This document shows, one piece after another, positions 41,906-50,918 of a DNA stretch of 64,000 nucleotides; position 1 is the first letter of the stretch, and the number at the start of each line of letters is the position of its first letter. The notes under the pieces are model-generated. The model had not been told where the DNA came from. It did no database searches and saw only the letters and a list, made by a program, of their open reading frames with translations. The translations under genes and the position numbers were made by a program. The DNA comes from an uncultured Eubacteriales bacterium (GTDB lineage: Bacteria; Bacillota; Clostridia; Christensenellales; CAG-138), in the NCBI GenBank assembly GCA_900545265.1, contig UQYI01000013.1, forward strand, positions 4,601-68,600, in the 5' to 3' direction.

Positions 41906-43168
41906 ATGGTATTTGAAAATAAAGCCCGGGCTTTCGGTGCCTTTGCCGATGTGCCCGAGGAACAGTGGAATGATTGGCATTGGCAGGTAGCCAACCGCAT
42001 CGAAACTCTGGATCAGCTCAAGCAGCATCTTGCTCTGACCAAAGAGGAGGAGATGGGGGTGGAAAAAACGCTGGGCCGCCTGCGTATGGCCATCACGCCT
42101 TACTATCTGTCTCTGATCGATCCCAACGATCCTTTTGATCCTGTTCGCCGTCAGGCTATCCCTACGGCAGCGGAACTGGACGCTGCTCCCTATGAGGATG
42201 CCGATCCCCTCCACGAGGATACGGATTCTCCCGTCAAGGGACTGACGCATCGGTATCCTGACAGAGTGCTGCTGCTGGTCACGGATCAGTGCTCCATGTA
42301 TTGCCGCCACTGCACTCGCCGCCGCTTTGCCGGTCAGACGGATTGCGCCGTGCCCATGGAGCAGATCGAAAAGTGCATCGAGTATGTGCGAACCCATCCT
42401 CAGGTGCGGGACGTACTCCTTTCCGGAGGAGACGCCCTCATGCTGGGAGACGGCTTGCTGGAGAAAATTATCTCTGAACTGCGAGCCATTGAGCATGTGG
42501 AGATCATCCGGCTGGGGTCCCGGACCCCGGTTGTCTGCCCGCAGCGGATCACGCCCGAGTTGTGCAACATGCTCAAAAAGTATCATCCCGTATGGCTGAA
42601 CACCCATTTCAATACGCCTCATGAAGTAACGCCGGAGGCCGCTAAAGCCTGTGCCATGCTGGCCGATGCAGGTATTCCTCTGGGGAATCAGAGCGTTCTG
42701 CTGGCAGGTATCAACGACTGCCCCCATATCATGAAGGAACTGGTGCATAAGCTTGTGCAAATGCGGGTCCGGCCCTATTACATCTATGCCTGCGATCCTT
42801 CTCTGGGTCTGAGTCATTTTCGTACTCCCGTCAGCAAAGGGATCGAGATCATGGAAGCTCTCCGGGGGCATACCAGCGGCTTCTGCGTGCCTACCTTCGT
42901 GGTGGATGCGCCTGGCGGCGGCGGAAAGACTCCGGTAATGCCCAATTATGTGATCTCCCAGACGCCTCGTAAGGTAGTGCTGCGGAATTTCGAGGGCGTT
43001 ATCACTACCTATACAGAGCCCGGCAACTACAAGAATGAATGTCATTGCCCGGTCTGCACCGGCCAAAGGCAGGATCCGGAAGTAGGCGTAGCCGGTCTGG
43101 AAGTAGGACTGGAGCAGAAATATATGGAACCCAAAGGCCTAAAGCGCGGTCTGCATCTGGGTGAATGA
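41906..43168 (+). CDS. kamA: L-lysine 2,3-aminomutase
   Basis: Radical SAM/PLP enzyme, 420 residues, converting L-lysine to L-beta-lysine. The cluster motif CSMYCRHC places Cys at 129, 133 and 136; the PLP lysine lies in [15 protein letters not shown] at about residue 341. A C-terminal CHCPVC motif may bind the structural zinc. Length matches clostridial KamA. Ribosome site AAGGAGGATCCC. First step of the lysine pathway encoded here; its end overlaps the region before kamD. Confidence 0.95.
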   Translation: MVFENKARAFGAFADVPEEQWNDWHWQVANRIETLDQLKQHLALTKEEEMGVEKTLGRLRMAITPYYLSLIDPNDPFDPVRRQAIPTAAELDAAPYEDADPLHEDTDSPVKGLTHRYPDRVLLLVTDQCSMYCRHCTRRRFAGQTDCAVPMEQIEKCIEYVRTHPQVRDVLLSGGDALMLGDGLLEKIISELRAIEHVEIIRLGSRTPVVCPQRITPELCNMLKKYHPVWLNTHFNTPHEVTPEAAKACAMLADAGIPLGNQSVLLAGINDCPHIMKELVHKLVQMRVRPYYIYACDPSLGLSHFRTPVSKGIEIMEALRGHTSGFCVPTFVVDAPGGGGKTPVMPNYVISQTPRKVVLRNFEGVITTYTEPGNYKNECHCPVCTGQRQDPEVGVAGLEVGLEQKYMEPKGLKRGLHLGE

Positions 43169-43169
43169 T

Positions 43170-44732
43170 ATGGAAAGCAAGCTGAATCTTAACTGGGCCC
43201 TGGTGGAACAAGCCAGGGCCTCGGCCAAAAAGGTGGCGGAAGAAACCCAGGCATTTATTGACCGGCACACTACGGTCACGGTGGAGCGGGCCGTATGCCG
43301 GCTGCTCGGCATCGATGGCATCAACGAAGTAGGTGTACCTTTGCCCAACGTAGTGGTGGATCACATGGTGGAAAAGGGGTTGCTGCCTCTTGGTGCCTGC
43401 TATGCCGTGGGCAACGCCATGGCAGAAACGGGACTTTCTCCCCAACAGATTGCCGAAATGGTAGAGCGTGGAGAACTGGATCTTTCTGCCGTCCCTGCCC
43501 ATGATCAGAAGCAGATCGAAGATGTCATTCTGCCGGTAGCTTCCGCTTATGTAGCGCGAATCAAGGCAAACCGGGCGGAACGGGATGCGTTTTTGAACGA
43601 GTACGGGGATAAACAGGGGCCTTTGCTGTATGTTATCGTGGCCACCGGCAATATCTATGAGGATATCGTTCAAGCGAAGGCCGCTGCCAGGCAGGGGGCG
43701 GACGTTATCGCCGTGATCCGTACCACCGGGCAAAGTCTGCTGGATTATGTGCCTTACGGTGCTACTACGGAAGGCTTTGGGGGCACCTACGCCACGCAGG
43801 AGAATTTCCGTCTGATGCGGGCAGCGCTTGATGAAGTGGGAGCCGAAGAAAAGCGGTACATTCGCCTGTGTAACTACTGCTCCGGCCTGTGCATGCCCGA
43901 GATCGCAGCCATGGGTGCATTGGAGCGATTGGACGTTATGCTCAATGACGCTCTGTACGGCATCCTTTTCCGGGATATCAACATGCAGCGTACGCTGGTG
44001 GATCAAAACTTCTCCCGCCGCATCAACGGCTGCGCTGGCATCATCATCAATACAGGTGAGGATAACTACCTGACCACCGCCGATGCCGTGGAAGAAGCCC
44101 ATACAGTGCTGGCCAGTCAGTTCCTTAACGAGCAGTTTGCTCTGTGCGCCGGTCTTCCGGAGGAACAGCAGGGACTGGGCCATGCCTTTGAGATCGACCC
44201 TGCCCGGGAAGACGGATTCCTTTATGAACTGGCCCAGGCACAGATGGCACGGGAGATCTTTCCCAATGCACCTTTGAAGTATATGCCCCCTACCAAGTTC
44301 ATGACGGGCAATATTTTTCGGGGGCATGTGCAGGATGCGCTGTTCAATATGGTCACCATTCTCACCGGACAGCGGATCCATCTGCTGGGCATGCTTACCG
44401 AAGCTATCCATACGCCCTTCATGTCCGATCGGGCACTGTCCATAGAAAACGCCCGATACATCTTCAGTACCATGAAGGATCTGGGAGCGGAGATCTCCTT
44501 TAAACAGGATGGTATCATGGCCCGCCGGGCAGACGAAGTGCTGCATAAGGCCGCAGATTTGCTGGCAGAGATCGAGCGAAACGGCCTGTTCGCTACATTG
44601 GAGAAGGGCACTTTTGCGGATATCAAGCGGGGCAGGGAAGCAGGAAAGGGTCTGGAAGGCGTTACTGTCAAGGATGCCCTGTATTATAACCCCTTCCCGG
44701 AGTTGATGGAAGATAAGGAGGCGGTACAATGA
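43170..44732 (+). CDS. kamD: Lysine 5,6-aminomutase alpha subunit
   Basis: The large PLP/adenosylcobalamin TIM-barrel subunit (about 520 residues; 516 in Acetoanaerobium) that with KamE moves the terminal amino group of beta-lysine to C5. Recognisable blocks: MESKLNLNWALVEQARASAKK at the start, AVGNAMAETGLSPQQIAEMV, TTGQSLLDYVPYGATTEGFGGTYATQ and RLCNYCSGLCMPEIA. An ATG nine bases earlier is possible, but 43170 fits the family start better. It overlaps kamE by four bases. This is the B12-dependent step that links to the cobamide operon at the other end of the window. Confidence 0.94.
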   Translation: MESKLNLNWALVEQARASAKKVAEETQAFIDRHTTVTVERAVCRLLGIDGINEVGVPLPNVVVDHMVEKGLLPLGACYAVGNAMAETGLSPQQIAEMVERGELDLSAVPAHDQKQIEDVILPVASAYVARIKANRAERDAFLNEYGDKQGPLLYVIVATGNIYEDIVQAKAAARQGADVIAVIRTTGQSLLDYVPYGATTEGFGGTYATQENFRLMRAALDEVGAEEKRYIRLCNYCSGLCMPEIAAMGALERLDVMLNDALYGILFRDINMQRTLVDQNFSRRINGCAGIIINTGEDNYLTTADAVEEAHTVLASQFLNEQFALCAGLPEEQQGLGHAFEIDPAREDGFLYELAQAQMAREIFPNAPLKYMPPTKFMTGNIFRGHVQDALFNMVTILTGQRIHLLGMLTEAIHTPFMSDRALSIENARYIFSTMKDLGAEISFKQDGIMARRADEVLHKAADLLAEIERNGLFATLEKGTFADIKRGREAGKGLEGVTVKDALYYNPFPELMEDKEAVQ

Positions 44733-45520
44733 GCGGTGGACTGTACAATATGAGCAGCCATGACTTCGACCGCACACTGGATCTTTCCAAGCTCAAAGCC
44801 TATGGCGATACCATGAACGACGGCAAGGTGCAGCTGAGCTTTACTCTGCCTGTCAAAGACGATGAACGAGGAGTGGAGGCTGCCCGGCAGCTGGCCCAGA
44901 AGATGGGGCTTAACGAACCTAACGTAGCCCTTTCTCAAAAACTGGATGACAGTTTTACTTTTTATGTAGTCTATGGTTCCTGTATTCACACGGTAGACTA
45001 CGAGCATATCGAAGTCAAAACCGTTGGAGATCATGTTATGTCCATGGAGGAGGTCAATGACTTCATCCGGGAGCATTTCGGTCGGAAGCTGATTTTTGTA
45101 GGCGCTTCCACCGGTACCGATGCGCATACTGTGGGTATCGATGCTATCATGAACCGAAAGGGATTCGCCGGACACTATGGACTGGAGCGCTATGAGATGA
45201 TAAAAGCTTACAATCTGGGCGCTCAGGTGGAGAACGAAGACTTCATTCGGAAAGCCGTGGAACTGAACGCGGATGTGCTCCTGGTGTCTCAGACTGTCAC
45301 CCAGAAGGATATCCATATCCAGAACCTTACCAATCTGGTGGAGCTTCTGGAAGCGGAAGGCCTGCGGGATCGGTTTATTCTGGAATGCGGCGGCGCTCGT
45401 ATCACCCACGAACTGGCCAAGGAATTGGGATACGATGCCGGCTTTGGTCCGCGGAAGTTTGCCGAGGATTGCGCTACCTTTGCCGTGGAGGAAATGGTCC
45501 GCAGAGGACTTGGCAAGTAA
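44729..45520 (+). CDS. kamE: Lysine 5,6-aminomutase beta subunit
   Basis: A 263-residue cobalamin-binding subunit. The base-off/His-on motif D-x-H-x-x-G is DAHTVG at residues 131-136, and Lys144 (in MNRKGFAG) corresponds to the lysine that holds PLP in the resting enzyme. The Rossmann B12 domain follows. Start at ATG 44729 after GGAGGCGGTACA, overlapping kamD. It is the last gene of the lysine-riboswitch operon, ended by a strong terminator. Confidence 0.95.
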   Translation: MSGGLYNMSSHDFDRTLDLSKLKAYGDTMNDGKVQLSFTLPVKDDERGVEAARQLAQKMGLNEPNVALSQKLDDSFTFYVVYGSCIHTVDYEHIEVKTVGDHVMSMEEVNDFIREHFGRKLIFVGASTGTDAHTVGIDAIMNRKGFAGHYGLERYEMIKAYNLGAQVENEDFIRKAVELNADVLLVSQTVTQKDIHIQNLTNLVELLEAEGLRDRFILECGGARITHELAKELGYDAGFGPRKFAEDCATFAVEEMVRRGLGK

Positions 45521-45535
45521 CTCTTATGCAGAAAA

Positions 45536-45564
45536 GCGGAAGGATTACTCCTTCCGCATTTTTT
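45536..45564 (+). terminator. Terminator after kamE
   Basis: GCGGAAGGA-TTAC-TCCTTCCGC 9-bp perfect stem followed by ATTTTTTG. It also lies at the end of the convergent lipoprotein gene. Confidence 0.93.
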
Positions 45565-45567
45565 GTT

Positions 45568-46566
45568 TCAGTCCTCGGCCTGGATTTTTTTAGCCAGTGT
45601 ATTATCCACAAGAAGACGGAAGGGTGGGGGAGAGGTCAATTCTCCGGCGTGTTCCATAATGGAGAGGAGTCGGTGATAATCCTGCTCATACATCTCCAAC
45701 TCTTTTTTCCAACTGTCTGTCTCCCGATAGCTTTTTGCCACTATCATAAGGCTTTCCAGGTTGGTATCCGGGAAGAAAGCTGCCATAGCCTGGGCAACCT
45801 CTTCATCCGGAGCTGTTTCTATCCATTTCTGGGCCCGATAGATGGCTCTTAGAAACCGCTCGATGGTATCAGGATCTTCCCGCAGCTTCTGAGGAGAGAC
45901 CATATAGGCGGTATAGGGTACTTCTCCCGAGGCTAGGCCTACATTGGCTACAATGTATCCTTTTCCATTTGAGACGAATTCTGTGGCGGTGGGCTCAAAA
46001 AGCGTTACATAATCCCCAGTGCCGCCCTCAAAGGCAGCTCCCATCATGTTGAACTGAATGCTGTCCAGTACTTCTATATCTTTTCCTACAGTGAGACCAT
46101 GATGCTCCAGTACATAACAAAGGGTCATAAAAGGCATTCCACCCCGGCGGCCGCCAATGATAGTGGCACCCTTCAAGCTTTCCCATCTAAAATCATTTTC
46201 CTCCTGCCGGGAAAGAAGAAAGGAACCATCCCGCTTCGTCAACTGTCCCACTATCACGGGAGCATCGCTCTTTCCTTCGTTATATACATACACTGCCGTT
46301 TCCGGACCGGCCAGGCAGATATCCGCATCTCCGGAAATCAGTGCCGTCATGGCTTTGTCGCTGCCGCCGGAAGTGGTGATGTTGACCGACAGGCCTTCCT
46401 CCTCAAAATAGCCCAGTCCGGCTGCTACATATTGCGGAGCATAAAAAACAGACCGAGTGACCTCATGCAGCTCCACCTTTTTCAGTCCGGCATCATTTCC
46501 GCTGCAGCCTAAAAAAGCGCATATCCCGATTAGGATGCACAGCATCAGGCAAAAACGTTTTTTCAT
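45568..46566 (-). CDS. ABC transporter substrate-binding lipoprotein (NMT1/SsuA-like)
   Basis: A 332-residue lipoprotein (lipobox CAFLGC, Cys about residue 21). The fold is of the NMT1/ThiY/SsuA type: VFYAPQYVAAGLGYFEEEGLSVNI near the N-terminus and GSDKAMTALISGDADICLAGPE. This class feeds ABC importers of thiamine precursors, sulfonates, nitrates or riboflavin-like compounds. No permease or ATPase gene is adjacent, so partners must lie elsewhere. Ribosome site AAGGAGGATATCC. Confidence 0.85.
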   Translation of the reverse strand: MKKRFCLMLCILIGICAFLGCSGNDAGLKKVELHEVTRSVFYAPQYVAAGLGYFEEEGLSVNITTSGGSDKAMTALISGDADICLAGPETAVYVYNEGKSDAPVIVGQLTKRDGSFLLSRQEENDFRWESLKGATIIGGRRGGMPFMTLCYVLEHHGLTVGKDIEVLDSIQFNMMGAAFEGGTGDYVTLFEPTATEFVSNGKGYIVANVGLASGEVPYTAYMVSPQKLREDPDTIERFLRAIYRAQKWIETAPDEEVAQAMAAFFPDTNLESLMIVAKSYRETDSWKKELEMYEQDYHRLLSIMEHAGELTSPPPFRLLVDNTLAKKIQAED

Positions 46567-46637
46567 GGATATCCTCCTTCAAGTGATATGGGTATCCTAT
46601 GACGGCAGTGTCTTTTTTGTGATTTTTCAAAGAGCAT

Positions 46638-46666
46638 TTGAATTTTGAACGCGGGTATGATATAGT
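46638..46666 (+). promoter_or_regulatory. Promoter of ireB-ruvX
   Basis: -35 TTGAAT (46638-46643), 17-base spacer, -10 TATAGT (46661-46666). Confidence 0.65.
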
Positions 46667-46684
46667 ACGGGTGGAGGTGATTTT

Positions 46685-46948
46685 ATGGAATCCAAAAATC
46701 AGAATACGGCTCGATACAGATCCTCCCATGACAGCAAGACCCCGCGGGAGATACTGATGACCGTGTATTCCGCCATGAAGGAAAAGGGTTATGATCCTGT
46801 GAATCAGATCGTAGGATACCTGCTTTCCGGCGATCCCACTTATATCACCAGCTATAACAATGCCCGGTATCTGATCCTTCGTCTGGAGCGGGATGAGCTG
46901 CTGGAAGAGTTGGTTCGTTTCTATGTGCGCAACCAGAAGGAGCATTGA
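46685..46948 (+). CDS. ireB: IreB family regulatory phosphoprotein (UPF0297)
   Basis: An 87-residue cytoplasmic protein of the IreB/DUF965 family: [44 protein letters not shown] is the conserved core (residues about 18-61). In enterococci IreB is phosphorylated on N-terminal threonines by the kinase IreK and affects cephalosporin tolerance. The gene order ireB-ruvX-DUF1292 is conserved in Firmicutes. Its stop overlaps the ruvX start (TGATG). Start has GGAGGTGATTTT. Confidence 0.93.
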   Translation: MESKNQNTARYRSSHDSKTPREILMTVYSAMKEKGYDPVNQIVGYLLSGDPTYITSYNNARYLILRLERDELLEELVRFYVRNQKEH

Positions 46949-47370
46949 TGCAGCGGATCCTGGCTTTTGATGTGGGGGATAAGCGCATCGGTGTGGCGGT
47001 AAGTGATGCTTTGGGTATTACGGCGCAGCCGGTAGAGACGTATCACCGCAGCGGCGGCGCACAGAAGGATACCGAGTATTTGCTGACATTGGCTCAAAAG
47101 TATGCGCCATGTATGCTTCTGTTTGGTATGCCCAGGAACATGGATGGTTCCTACGGGGAACAGTCTGAAAAAGTGAAAAAGTTTGCCGAAAAGGTATTGG
47201 AAGGATGGGACGGAGAATACGCCTTCTATGACGAACGACTGACCACCATGGCAGCGCGAAGGGTACTTTTGGATGCGGATATTTCCCGGGGCAAGCAGAA
47301 GAAGGTAATAGATAAGCTTGCTGCCGTGGTGATCCTGCAGGGATATATGGAATCTCATCCCAACAGATAG
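46948..47370 (+). CDS. ruvX: Putative Holliday junction resolvase RuvX/YqgF
   Basis: A 140-residue RNase H-fold nuclease: AFDVGDKRIGVAVSDALG at the start, GMPRNMDGSYGEQSEKVKKFAEKV in the middle and YDERLTTMAAR with the catalytic acid. The family matures pre-16S rRNA and may resolve junctions. AAGGAG stands five bases before ATG 46948. It is translated together with ireB. Confidence 0.93.
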   Translation: MQRILAFDVGDKRIGVAVSDALGITAQPVETYHRSGGAQKDTEYLLTLAQKYAPCMLLFGMPRNMDGSYGEQSEKVKKFAEKVLEGWDGEYAFYDERLTTMAARRVLLDADISRGKQKKVIDKLAAVVILQGYMESHPNR

Positions 47371-47396
47371 CTGTGTTTTTACAGAAAGGGAGCAAA

Positions 47397-47678
47397 ATGG
47401 AAGATAAAGATCGTATCGTGACTCTTATCGATGAGGATAACGGGCAGGAAGTGGATTTTGATCTGCTTATGACCTTTTCTTACGAAGGAAAGCAGTATGT
47501 GGCCCTGCAGCCTCTTACTGAAGTGGAGGGGGTAGGCGAAGATGAAGTGATCCTGTTGGAAGTGGTCAACCGGGGTACTGAGAATGAAGCCTATAAGACC
47601 ATTGAAAACGAGATCCTTTTGGATGAAGTGTTCAAAGAGTTTCAGGAGCTTTTTGATCAGGAGGACGAGGGGGAATAA
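47397..47678 (+). CDS. DUF1292 family protein
   Basis: A 93-residue acidic protein matching DUF1292 (YrzB): RIVTLIDEDNGQEVDFDLLMTFSYEGKQYVAL and a C-terminal DEVFKEFQELFDQEDE tail. Start ATG 47397 after AAAGGGAGCAAA. Function unknown, but its place behind ireB-ruvX is conserved in Firmicutes. Confidence 0.92.
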   Translation: MEDKDRIVTLIDEDNGQEVDFDLLMTFSYEGKQYVALQPLTEVEGVGEDEVILLEVVNRGTENEAYKTIENEILLDEVFKEFQELFDQEDEGE

Positions 47679-47709
47679 TCCCCTTTTCTCCATTTTCAAA
47701 ACAGACAGT

Positions 47710-47746
47710 ATCCCTTCTGCACATCGGTGCGGAAGGGATATTTTTA
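47710..47746 (+). terminator. Terminator after DUF1292 gene
   Basis: ATCCCTTC ... GAAGGGAT stem with an inner TGCAC/GTGCG pairing, followed by ATTTTTATA. Confidence 0.9.
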
Positions 47747-47934
47747 TATGACACTAATGCTTTTTGGCCGAGACTTTACCCGCTGTGGACGCTTATGCAG
47801 CGGCTGTATAGATTTGGTTCGGAGAAAATCATTGTGATAAGGGATCGGCAAAAGGTTTGCGTTGACTGTTTCTTGCAACCTTTTTTCTCTTTGCCGGGTA
47901 TGTAAGACAAACGGGAAAGGAGATTCCGGCACTT

Positions 47935-49164
47935 ATGAAAAAAATTATTGTCATGCTTTTGGCCTGTATTGTTTTACTGACAGGATGCATGTCTGTTTCT
48001 ATGTCTTCCGGAACGGATCTCATGACAGGCGTGCAGGGGCAGTATACTCCTGCCAACGGGGATATTACGGAGGAGGGAGATCTTGCACTGACGGCTTTGG
48101 GCCTTATGCTCCTGCAAAAGTGCGCCGGAGAGAAAAGCACATTGATTTCACCACTATCCATTGCCATGGCTCTTGGCATGACGGCTAACGGAGCTCGGGA
48201 AGGTACACTGGCGGGCATGGAGCAGGTGCTTGGCTTGCCGATAGAGAAACTGAACAGGTTTCTTGCAGCTTATGGAGCATCCCTGCCCCAGGGAGATACT
48301 TTCGGTATGCATTTGGCCAATGGCATATGGATCCGGAAAGATGGGCAGTACGTTCCGGGTAAAGAATTCCTGCAGGCTAACGCGGATTACTATCGGGCCG
48401 CTCTTCGTATGGCGGATTTTGATGATGGCACGCTGCAAGAAATCAATGGCTTTGTGAAAAAGAACACCGATGGCATGATTGAAAGGATTCTGGACAGAAT
48501 CCCGGAAGAGTCCCTGATGTATCTGGTCAATGCGCTTGCTTTTGAAAGTAAATGGGACGCACCGTATAACGGAAACAACGTGTGGAGCATGGAATTCATG
48601 ACAGAAAACGGGGAAAAAACATCCATGCAGGGGATGCATTCTACAGAATACCTGTATCTGGAGAATGAAGATATAACCGGATTTATCCGCCCCTATGCTG
48701 AAAATCGCTATGCCTTTGTTGCACTGCTGCCTAAGAAAGGCAAAAACGTAGGAGAATGTCTCCTTGACTTTTCAGCTCAGTCTCTAAGAGATCTGCTTAC
48801 AAATCCGCAGCAAACCGCCGTACAGGCCGTACTTCCAAAGTTTGAAAAAGCATATGATGCAGAGCTGCAACATGCTCTTTCCACACTGGGCATGGAAGAA
48901 GCCTTTGACCCGAACAAGGCAGATTTTTCAGGCATGGGGGTTATGGAGAACGGGGATACTCTGTACATCGGCCGGGTATTGCATAAGACCTTCATTTCTG
49001 TTGCAGAGGAAGGCACCAGGGCAGGAGCCGCCACCGTAGTGGAAATGGAGGCGGGGAGCGCATTGCTTGAAAGATCCGTCTGTCTGGATCGACCTTTTAT
49101 CTATCTGATTGTAGACATGATGAACAAGGTTCCGCTTTTTATGGGCACACTTATGGAGATCTGA
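47935..49164 (+). CDS. Serpin-type serine protease inhibitor lipoprotein
   Basis: A 409-residue secreted protein with lipobox VLLTGC (Cys about residue 19), so it is anchored outside the cell. The serpin fold is clear: NSPLSI-like STLISPLSIAMALGMTANGAREGT, YLVNALAFESKWDAPY, VLPKFEKAYDAELQHALSTLGMEEAFD and the C-terminal RPFIYLIVDMMNKVPLFMGTL. The hinge EEGTRAGAAT is the inhibitory type. The reactive loop continues VVEMEAGSALLERS, so the scissile bond probably has small residues, pointing to elastase-like targets. Ribosome site AAAGGAGATTCCGGCACTT. Confidence 0.93.
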   Translation: MKKIIVMLLACIVLLTGCMSVSMSSGTDLMTGVQGQYTPANGDITEEGDLALTALGLMLLQKCAGEKSTLISPLSIAMALGMTANGAREGTLAGMEQVLGLPIEKLNRFLAAYGASLPQGDTFGMHLANGIWIRKDGQYVPGKEFLQANADYYRAALRMADFDDGTLQEINGFVKKNTDGMIERILDRIPEESLMYLVNALAFESKWDAPYNGNNVWSMEFMTENGEKTSMQGMHSTEYLYLENEDITGFIRPYAENRYAFVALLPKKGKNVGECLLDFSAQSLRDLLTNPQQTAVQAVLPKFEKAYDAELQHALSTLGMEEAFDPNKADFSGMGVMENGDTLYIGRVLHKTFISVAEEGTRAGAATVVEMEAGSALLERSVCLDRPFIYLIVDMMNKVPLFMGTLMEI

Positions 49165-49186
49165 TTGCTATAGGCCCGGATAGCAT

Positions 49187-49216
49187 GAACGCCCGGAATA
49201 CGTTCTGGGCGTTCTC
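49187..49216 (+). terminator. Terminator after serpin gene
   Basis: GAACGCCC / GGGCGTTC 8-bp stem with a 12-base loop, followed by TCTTCT; moderate T content. Confidence 0.65.
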
Positions 49217-49232
49217 TTCTGCTGTAAAAACA

Positions 49233-49646
49233 TTAGCTCTTCCCCTGCCGTAACAGGGAAACGGCAGCTCCTGCAGCCATACCTACAGCCAGCGAAACAG
49301 CCATATCGCCCAATATCGCCCAATTCAGAGCCCATTCTCCTGTAAACGCGCTCATGCTCAAAAAAGTTAATCCCCAGAACAGAACTCCACCCAGACCTCC
49401 GTAGAGTGCAGGGCGTGAGCAGCTTTTATTTGCAGATAAAAAAGCAGCCAAACCTGCTCCAAGAAATTTCAGTACAGCGTTTGCTACCGGAATGGTGCCA
49501 AGACTTGCAATGCCTCCATACAGCAGCAGCGTCCACATCCCCATAAGCAGCAAAATGACTGCGGTTGCCAGCAGTGCTCCTTTGAGCAGGGGCCATAGGG
49601 GGAATGTTGCCGCCTGCCTTTTTGCCCGGTAATTTCTTCTTTTCAT
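49233..49646 (-). CDS. TIGR04086 family membrane protein
   Basis: A 137-residue protein with four membrane helices (about residues 19-42, 55-70, 80-98, 106-130) and a basic N-terminus KRRNYRAKRQ. Glycine-rich pattern and length match the TIGR04086 family of Clostridial membrane proteins (often near yajC), whose role is unknown. Start has CAGGAGGCATCTAACC upstream. Confidence 0.8.
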   Translation of the reverse strand: MKRRNYRAKRQAATFPLWPLLKGALLATAVILLLMGMWTLLLYGGIASLGTIPVANAVLKFLGAGLAAFLSANKSCSRPALYGGLGGVLFWGLTFLSMSAFTGEWALNWAILGDMAVSLAVGMAAGAAVSLLRQGKS

Positions 49647-49708
49647 GGTTAGATGCCTCCTGACACCGTGTTGTTATCAGTCTATGGGAGTGTTTTTCGT
49701 TTTAATCC

Positions 49709-50281
49709 TCAACATCCGGTAAGAGCACCAAGGAGCATTTCCATGTGTTTTACGCCCTGTTCCTGTGTCTGTATGATGTTTTCCAGTATGGGTTTCAACG
49801 AATCGCATACAAAAAAACACATGGCGTTTTTAGCCATTTCAATGGCGCCTTTGTGATGCGGTATCATTTCCCGCATAAAGCCACCATTAATGTTGTTTTC
49901 AGGCGGAATGCTTCCCATGCGATAAAACATGGTATCGGCTATTTGGCGGTAGCGGCGTTGATAGCGATAAACGGCCTGTTCCGGGTTCATGAGTGAAGTG
50001 CATCCGGGCAGAGCCGCCTCCATTTTCTCCATCCCCTGTGTTTGTGCACATATAATGCTTTCCGCCATCTGTTCCAAAGGCAGGCAGGTGGTGTATAGCA
50101 GAAGATTTTGCGCCAGCTCAATGGCAGCCTTGTGATGAGGCAGCATCTGACGGATAAAGTTGGCGGATATGCTGCCCGTCACGGGGGCGGCGTTCATATC
50201 CAGGATCATTTTTCTGAGTATTTCATCATATCGGTGCAGATACTTTTCTGCAACCCGGCTGAGCTTTTTTTCTTCTGGCAT
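49709..50281 (-). CDS. DUF305 family protein with two repeats
   Basis: A 190-residue protein without signal peptide, built from two copies of the DUF305 helical hairpin: FIRQMLPHHKAAIELAQNLL (about residues 42-61) and FMREMIPHHKGAIEMAKNAM (about 131-150), each followed by a helix with Q-x-Q-G-[MV]. The HH motifs resemble metal-binding ferritin-like proteins; copper or iron binding has been suggested for the family. Its ribosome site AAGGAG is unusually far (about 13 bases) from the ATG. Confidence 0.85.
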   Translation of the reverse strand: MPEEKKLSRVAEKYLHRYDEILRKMILDMNAAPVTGSISANFIRQMLPHHKAAIELAQNLLLYTTCLPLEQMAESIICAQTQGMEKMEAALPGCTSLMNPEQAVYRYQRRYRQIADTMFYRMGSIPPENNINGGFMREMIPHHKGAIEMAKNAMCFFVCDSLKPILENIIQTQEQGVKHMEMLLGALTGC

Positions 50282-50344
50282 AGGATAGTAAGCGTCTCCT
50301 TCCTGGTTCTTTGTATATCCTATGCCGCTCTTATAGTAAAAAGC

Positions 50345-50376
50345 AAAAAAAGAATGCCGTTTTTCAACGGCATTCC
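50345..50376 (-). terminator. Terminator after yajC
   Basis: Minus strand GAATGCCGT / ACGGCATTC stem followed by TTTTTTTGCTTTTT. Confidence 0.92.
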
Positions 50377-50395
50377 CGGTAACAAAGGTAGATAC

Positions 50396-50746
50396 TTATT
50401 CGGCAACATCAGCCTTCATGTCGTTTTCAACGCCCTGCTCTTCCACCTGGGCTACAGCACCGCGGGCAAATACCAAACGAACCTTGTCAGGACCGACCTG
50501 CAGATATACCAGTTCGTCTGTGACTTTGGTGATGGTACCATAGATACCCCCAATGGTGCGGATGCGGTCGCCGGGCTTAAGCGCATCCAGCATGGCTTTG
50601 ATCTTTTTTTCCTTTTTGCGCTGAGGAATGATCATAACGGCCAGAAGCACGACCATGATAAGCACCAGAGGAAGCGTCTGCAGAAGGCTGCTGGCAGTAG
50701 TGGAAGAAACGGCAGCAGCCATAGGGGAATGCATAAGAGTAAGCAT
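50396..50746 (-). CDS. yajC: Preprotein translocase subunit YajC
   Basis: A 116-residue single-pass membrane protein: hydrophobic helix LPLVLIMVVLLAVMIIPQRKKEKK (about residues 25-48) then LKPGDRIRTIGGIYGTITKVTDELVYLQVG, the YajC cytoplasmic domain. It assists the SecDF-YajC branch of protein export; secDF are not in this window. AAAGGATTTTCAATC precedes the ATG. Single gene with its own terminator. Confidence 0.94.
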   Translation of the reverse strand: MLTLMHSPMAAAVSSTTASSLLQTLPLVLIMVVLLAVMIIPQRKKEKKIKAMLDALKPGDRIRTIGGIYGTITKVTDELVYLQVGPDKVRLVFARGAVAQVEEQGVENDMKADVAE

Positions 50747-50883
50747 GATTGAAAATCCTTTCTTTGTAGCTATATTCTATATTACGCTATTTGACCCTGT
50801 TCGTCAAGGGAATTGTAACTGTAGAAGCGGCACCTTTTTTATAGCGACCGTCATATGTAATAATTTAAGGGTCTTACGGCATC

Positions 50884-50912
50884 TTGCAGCTGGGCAGTGT
50901 ATCTGCTATAAT
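50884..50912 (+). promoter_or_regulatory. Consensus promoter placed against the PIG-L start codon
   Basis: -35 TTGCAG (50884-50889), 17-base spacer, -10 TATAAT (50907-50912). The ATG of the gene begins at 50919, six bases after the -10, so transcription should start at or next to the start codon. Confidence 0.78.
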
Positions 50913-50918
50913 GCAAGC

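Noticed and set aside
41858..43066. Open frame of 402 codons on the minus strand
   Set aside because: Antisense to kamA, which has all catalytic motifs.
43005..44777. Open frame of 590 codons on the minus strand
   Set aside because: Antisense to kamD; no ribosome site or domain pattern.
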